NCBI GenBank assembly: GCA_963781065.1
Contig: CAWAET010000005.1
Location: 186,001 to 250,000 of the forward strand
Origin: CALZJC01 sp963781065
Lineage (GTDB): Bacteria; Acidobacteriota; Thermoanaerobaculia; Multivoradales; JAHEKO01
DNA length: 64,000 nt
Reading direction: 5' to 3'
Positions 61,924-64,000 of this stretch are shown piece by piece (the stretch's first letter is position 1; each line of letters opens with the position of its first letter). A program made the translations under genes and the position numbers. Under the pieces are notes generated by a model, which searched no databases, had not been told where the DNA came from, and worked only from the letters and a program-made list of their open reading frames with translations.

Positions 61924-62840
61924 AGCACATCGCCGACCAACTGATCCCCAGCCTGATCCCCATCCTGATCCTCGGCGCCGTCGTCGCGCCGCTGGCCGCC
62001 TGCGCCGGCCCGGCCGAGGAGGCTCCGGCCCCGGGCGCCGCGGGCGCCGCGGGCGCCCCGGGGCCTGCGGGCGTCTCCTCGCCAGCCCCGCCACCGGCGC
62101 CGGAGACGATCGATCTCGCCCGGACCCGCCCCGCCGACGGCATGGTGATGGTGCCGGTACCGGCCGGCGAGCTCACCATGGGCGACGACGCCTCGCCGTT
62201 CCCGGCCGAGCGCCCGGCTCACCCGGTGATGCTCTCCGACTACTGGATCGACCGCACCGAGGTGAGCAACGCCCAGTTCCGCCGCTGTGTCGAGGCCGGC
62301 GCCTGCGCCGAGCCGGCGAAATGGTCCGACGCCAACACCAATGCTGACGCGCAGCCGGTGCTGGTGCCCTGGGAGTCCGCCCGCGTCTACTGCGAATGGG
62401 CGCGCGCGCGCCTGCCCACCGAGGCCGAGTGGGAGAGGGCGGCCCGCGGCACCGACGGCCGCCTGTGGCCCTGGGGCGACGAGTTCGATGCGAGCCGGGC
62501 CAACCTGGCCCGCGACGAGGACGGGTACCTGCACACCGCACCGGTGGGCTCCTTCCCGGCCGGGGAGAGCCCCTACGGCGCCCTGGACATGGCCGGCAAC
62601 GCCGCCGAGTGGGTCGCCGACTGGTACGACGAGGCCTACTACGCACGCTCGCCCGCCATCGACCCGGCGGGTCCGGGCAGCGGCGAGCGGCGTGTCTACC
62701 GCTCGACCATCGCCCACGGCGGCGGCGGACCGGAGAAGTGCCGCACCGTGGCCCGCTACGCCGCCCCGCCGCGCTGGGAGTACGGCTTCCGCTGCGCCGC
62801 GACGGAGCCGCCACAGCCCATCGAGGGCGCGGGCGGCTGA
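61920..62840 (+). CDS. Formylglycine-generating-enzyme-fold (SUMF1) lipoprotein
   Basis: 306 residues. Lipobox APLAACAG (C28), Gly/Ala/Pro linker, then an FGE-type sulfatase-modifying-factor domain: MVPVPAGELTMGDD, YWIDRTEVSNAQFRRCVEAG, RLPTEAEWERAARGTDGRLW, YGALDMAGNAAEWVADWYDE and the end EYGFRCAA. The catalytic Cys pair of true FGE near the C-terminus is not clearly present (only KCRTVARY), so a non-catalytic ligand-binding role is likely. Confidence 0.85.
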   Translation: MKHIADQLIPSLIPILILGAVVAPLAACAGPAEEAPAPGAAGAAGAPGPAGVSSPAPPPAPETIDLARTRPADGMVMVPVPAGELTMGDDASPFPAERPAHPVMLSDYWIDRTEVSNAQFRRCVEAGACAEPAKWSDANTNADAQPVLVPWESARVYCEWARARLPTEAEWERAARGTDGRLWPWGDEFDASRANLARDEDGYLHTAPVGSFPAGESPYGALDMAGNAAEWVADWYDEAYYARSPAIDPAGPGSGERRVYRSTIAHGGGGPEKCRTVARYAAPPRWEYGFRCAATEPPQPIEGAGG

Positions 62841-62995
62841 TCCCGGCCCGTCAGCTCCTCCAAGCTCCCAGGAGAACCGCGCCCGGGGGTTGAACACAAC
62901 GGTCGTAACGGTGTCGAGCCTCGCGTGACCCGAGGGCGTGGACGATTGGTGTCGTCTGCTTGCGCTACCATAATGCTATCGCTATCATGTCGAAC

Positions 62996-63226
62996 ATGCC
63001 GGCTCTACACGTCCGCAACGTCCCCGAGGGCGTCGTCGCGGCCCTCAAGCGGCGGGCGGCCGCCAACGGCCGCTCCCTCCAACAAGAGCTGCTGAGCGTG
63101 CTCCGCGAGGTGGCGAGCGACGCGCCGCCGGCCGAGCCGCTGCCGCCGATAGAGCTGCACTTCTCGGCCGTCGGCGGCGAGGGTACCTGGCCGCGGGAGG
63201 AGATCTACGGCGACGATGAGCGTTGA
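62996..63226 (+). CDS. vapB: Antitoxin, FitA/VapB-like ribbon-helix-helix
   Basis: 76 residues. RHH pattern MPALHVRNVPEGVVAALKRR and AAANGRSLQQELLSVLREVA, followed by a toxin-wrapping tail ending EGTWPREEIYGDDER. A second ATG at 62987 is possible. Direct gctatc repeats (62976-62987) just upstream may be its operator. Overlaps vapC by 11 bp. Confidence 0.85.
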   Translation: MPALHVRNVPEGVVAALKRRAAANGRSLQQELLSVLREVASDAPPAEPLPPIELHFSAVGGEGTWPREEIYGDDER

Positions 63227-63668
63227 CCGGGTCGTCGTGGACACCAACGTGCTCCTGGCGGCGACCGATCCGGAGCGCGCGCTCCACCGCCAGGCGCTGA
63301 CCGTGCTGAACGAGTGGCCCAACCGGGGCCATCGGCTCTGCGTCAGCGGCCAGATCCTGCGCGAGTACATGGCGGTCGCCACCCGGCCGGCCGAGGCCAA
63401 CGGCCTGGCCCTGGACATGCCCAGCGCCCTCGCCAACGTCGCGGCGCTATCGGCGCGCTTGCGGTTCCTGGAGGAGAACGAGCGGGTCGCGCTGCGGCTG
63501 CAGGCGCTGGTGCGCTCGGCCGGCTGCACCGGCAGCCGGATCCACGACGCAAACGTCGTGGCCACGGCCCGGGTTCACGGTGTCGGGAGGCTGGTGACCG
63601 CGAACGTGAAGCACTTTCGGCCCTTCTCGAAGGAGCTCGAAGTGACCGATCTGGCGGCGGTCGCGTAG
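63216..63668 (+). CDS. vapC: PIN-domain ribonuclease toxin (VapC)
   Basis: 150 residues. Acid residues of the PIN active site: VVVDTNVLLAA (D9), SGQILREYMAV (Glu), RIHDANVVATARVHG (Asp), LVTANVKHF. Would cleave tRNA or rRNA when freed from the antitoxin. Translation coupled to vapB. Confidence 0.9.
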   Translation: MSVDRVVVDTNVLLAATDPERALHRQALTVLNEWPNRGHRLCVSGQILREYMAVATRPAEANGLALDMPSALANVAALSARLRFLEENERVALRLQALVRSAGCTGSRIHDANVVATARVHGVGRLVTANVKHFRPFSKELEVTDLAAVA

Positions 63669-63811
63669 ATTCCGGGCCGCTCGAGGCTCCCATCGCTCCG
63701 CCTCGGCAGCCACCGCCGGAGGTCGGTGTAGGAGCCTTCCCCCTCCCTGGCCGATAACCCATTCGCGCAGGCAGTGAACCAGAAAAGCGCGTGGCGCGCG
63801 CGTCACTGACA

Positions 63812-63840
63812 TTGACACGTAATCTGTGCGCACTTATGCT
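63812..63840 (+). promoter_or_regulatory. Sigma70-type promoter of the last gene
   Basis: -35 TTGACA (63812-63817), 17-bp spacer, -10 TATGCT (63835-63840). Predicted transcript start near 63847, only about 13 bases before the ATG, so the leader is nearly absent. Confidence 0.75.
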
Positions 63841-63859
63841 TTGTGGTCAGGATGACAAG

Positions 63860-64000
63860 ATGAACCTCACGCTTTCCGTCAAAGAAGATGTGATCGAGAG
63901 AGCCCGCAAGGCGGCGAAAGCCCGCGGCACGAGCCTGAACCAGCTGGTGCGCGAGTACCTGGAGGAGCTGAGCGGCCTGGGCGAGCCCGAGGAGGACATC
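63860..64000 (+). CDS. Antitoxin-like protein, RHH/DUF6364 type, truncated by window edge
   Basis: 47 codons: MNLTLSVKEDVIERARKAAK, ARGTSLNQLVREYLEELSGL, GEPEEDI, open at the window end. The basic helix plus SLNQLVREYL is typical of ribbon-helix-helix antitoxins; a PIN toxin probably follows outside the window. Second TA locus next to vapBC. Confidence 0.75.
   Translation, partial: MNLTLSVKEDVIERARKAAKARGTSLNQLVREYLEELSGLGEPEEDI

Overview
The window is a very GC-rich stretch of bacterial chromosome, roughly 70% G+C by eye, with dense, mostly short-spaced or overlapping genes. Its most diagnostic content is aerobic respiration. There is a Rieske/split-cytochrome-b operon that ends in an octaheme c-type cytochrome, an Alternative Complex III operon (actABCDEF) that runs directly into SCO and an A2-type caa3 oxidase (CuA subunit with a fused cytochrome c domain), and separate haem A synthesis genes (ctaA-ctaB). 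Together with Bat/MoxR genes, DUF4388 and a LuxE-like protein, this suggests an uncultured or poorly studied Acidobacteriota-like lineage. That assignment is inference and rests on gene content only.

Layout. 1-5 kb: 3' end of glpX, a DUF4388 protein, alkyladenine glycosylase, a non-coding repeat field (two 410-bp tandem units), a hexapeptide-repeat protein and a secreted DUF4412 protein. 5-12 kb: PBP4-type carboxypeptidase, hflKC, a Rad3/DinG-like helicase with an N-terminal PD-(D/E)XK nuclease, and a DUF4920 protein. 12-15.2 kb: a scarred accessory patch with a frameshifted AbiEii-like nucleotidyltransferase, an mtgA whose 3' end runs into foreign sequence, a radical-SAM remnant lacking both ends, and an intact cysteine-rich Tat/lipoprotein. 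15.2-29.7 kb: ferredoxin, LuxE-like protein, thioredoxin and MauE-like proteins, UvrA, class A PBP, ABC-F ATPase, FadE-like dehydrogenase and a DUF2238 membrane protein. 29.7-38.9 kb: a Rho-N-domain protein, then a moxR-DUF58-DUF4381-batA-batBC operon with 4-bp overlaps, tag, a trans-sulfuration enzyme and small membrane proteins. 39-62 kb: the respiratory block. 62-64 kb: an FGE-fold lipoprotein, a VapBC-type toxin-antitoxin pair and the start of another antitoxin behind a near-consensus promoter.

How the parts work together. Quinol oxidation is encoded twice, by Rieske/cytochrome b plus the octaheme cytochrome on the minus strand and by Alternative Complex III on the plus strand. The ACIII genes are colinear with the oxidase genes, so electrons probably pass ActA/ActE -> caa3 cytochrome c domain -> CuA -> haem a/a3-CuB. 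CtaA/CtaB supply haem A and SCO supplies CuA copper. A perfect TGTGA-N6-TCACA palindrome sits about 90 bp upstream of actA and suggests control by a CRP/FNR-family regulator.

Caveat. Six genes contain single-base indels (eleven insertions, one deletion) at places where family alignment shows the protein continuing in another frame, including three in the oxidase subunit I gene. These are most simply assembly errors, but the insertion bias is flagged as a finding.
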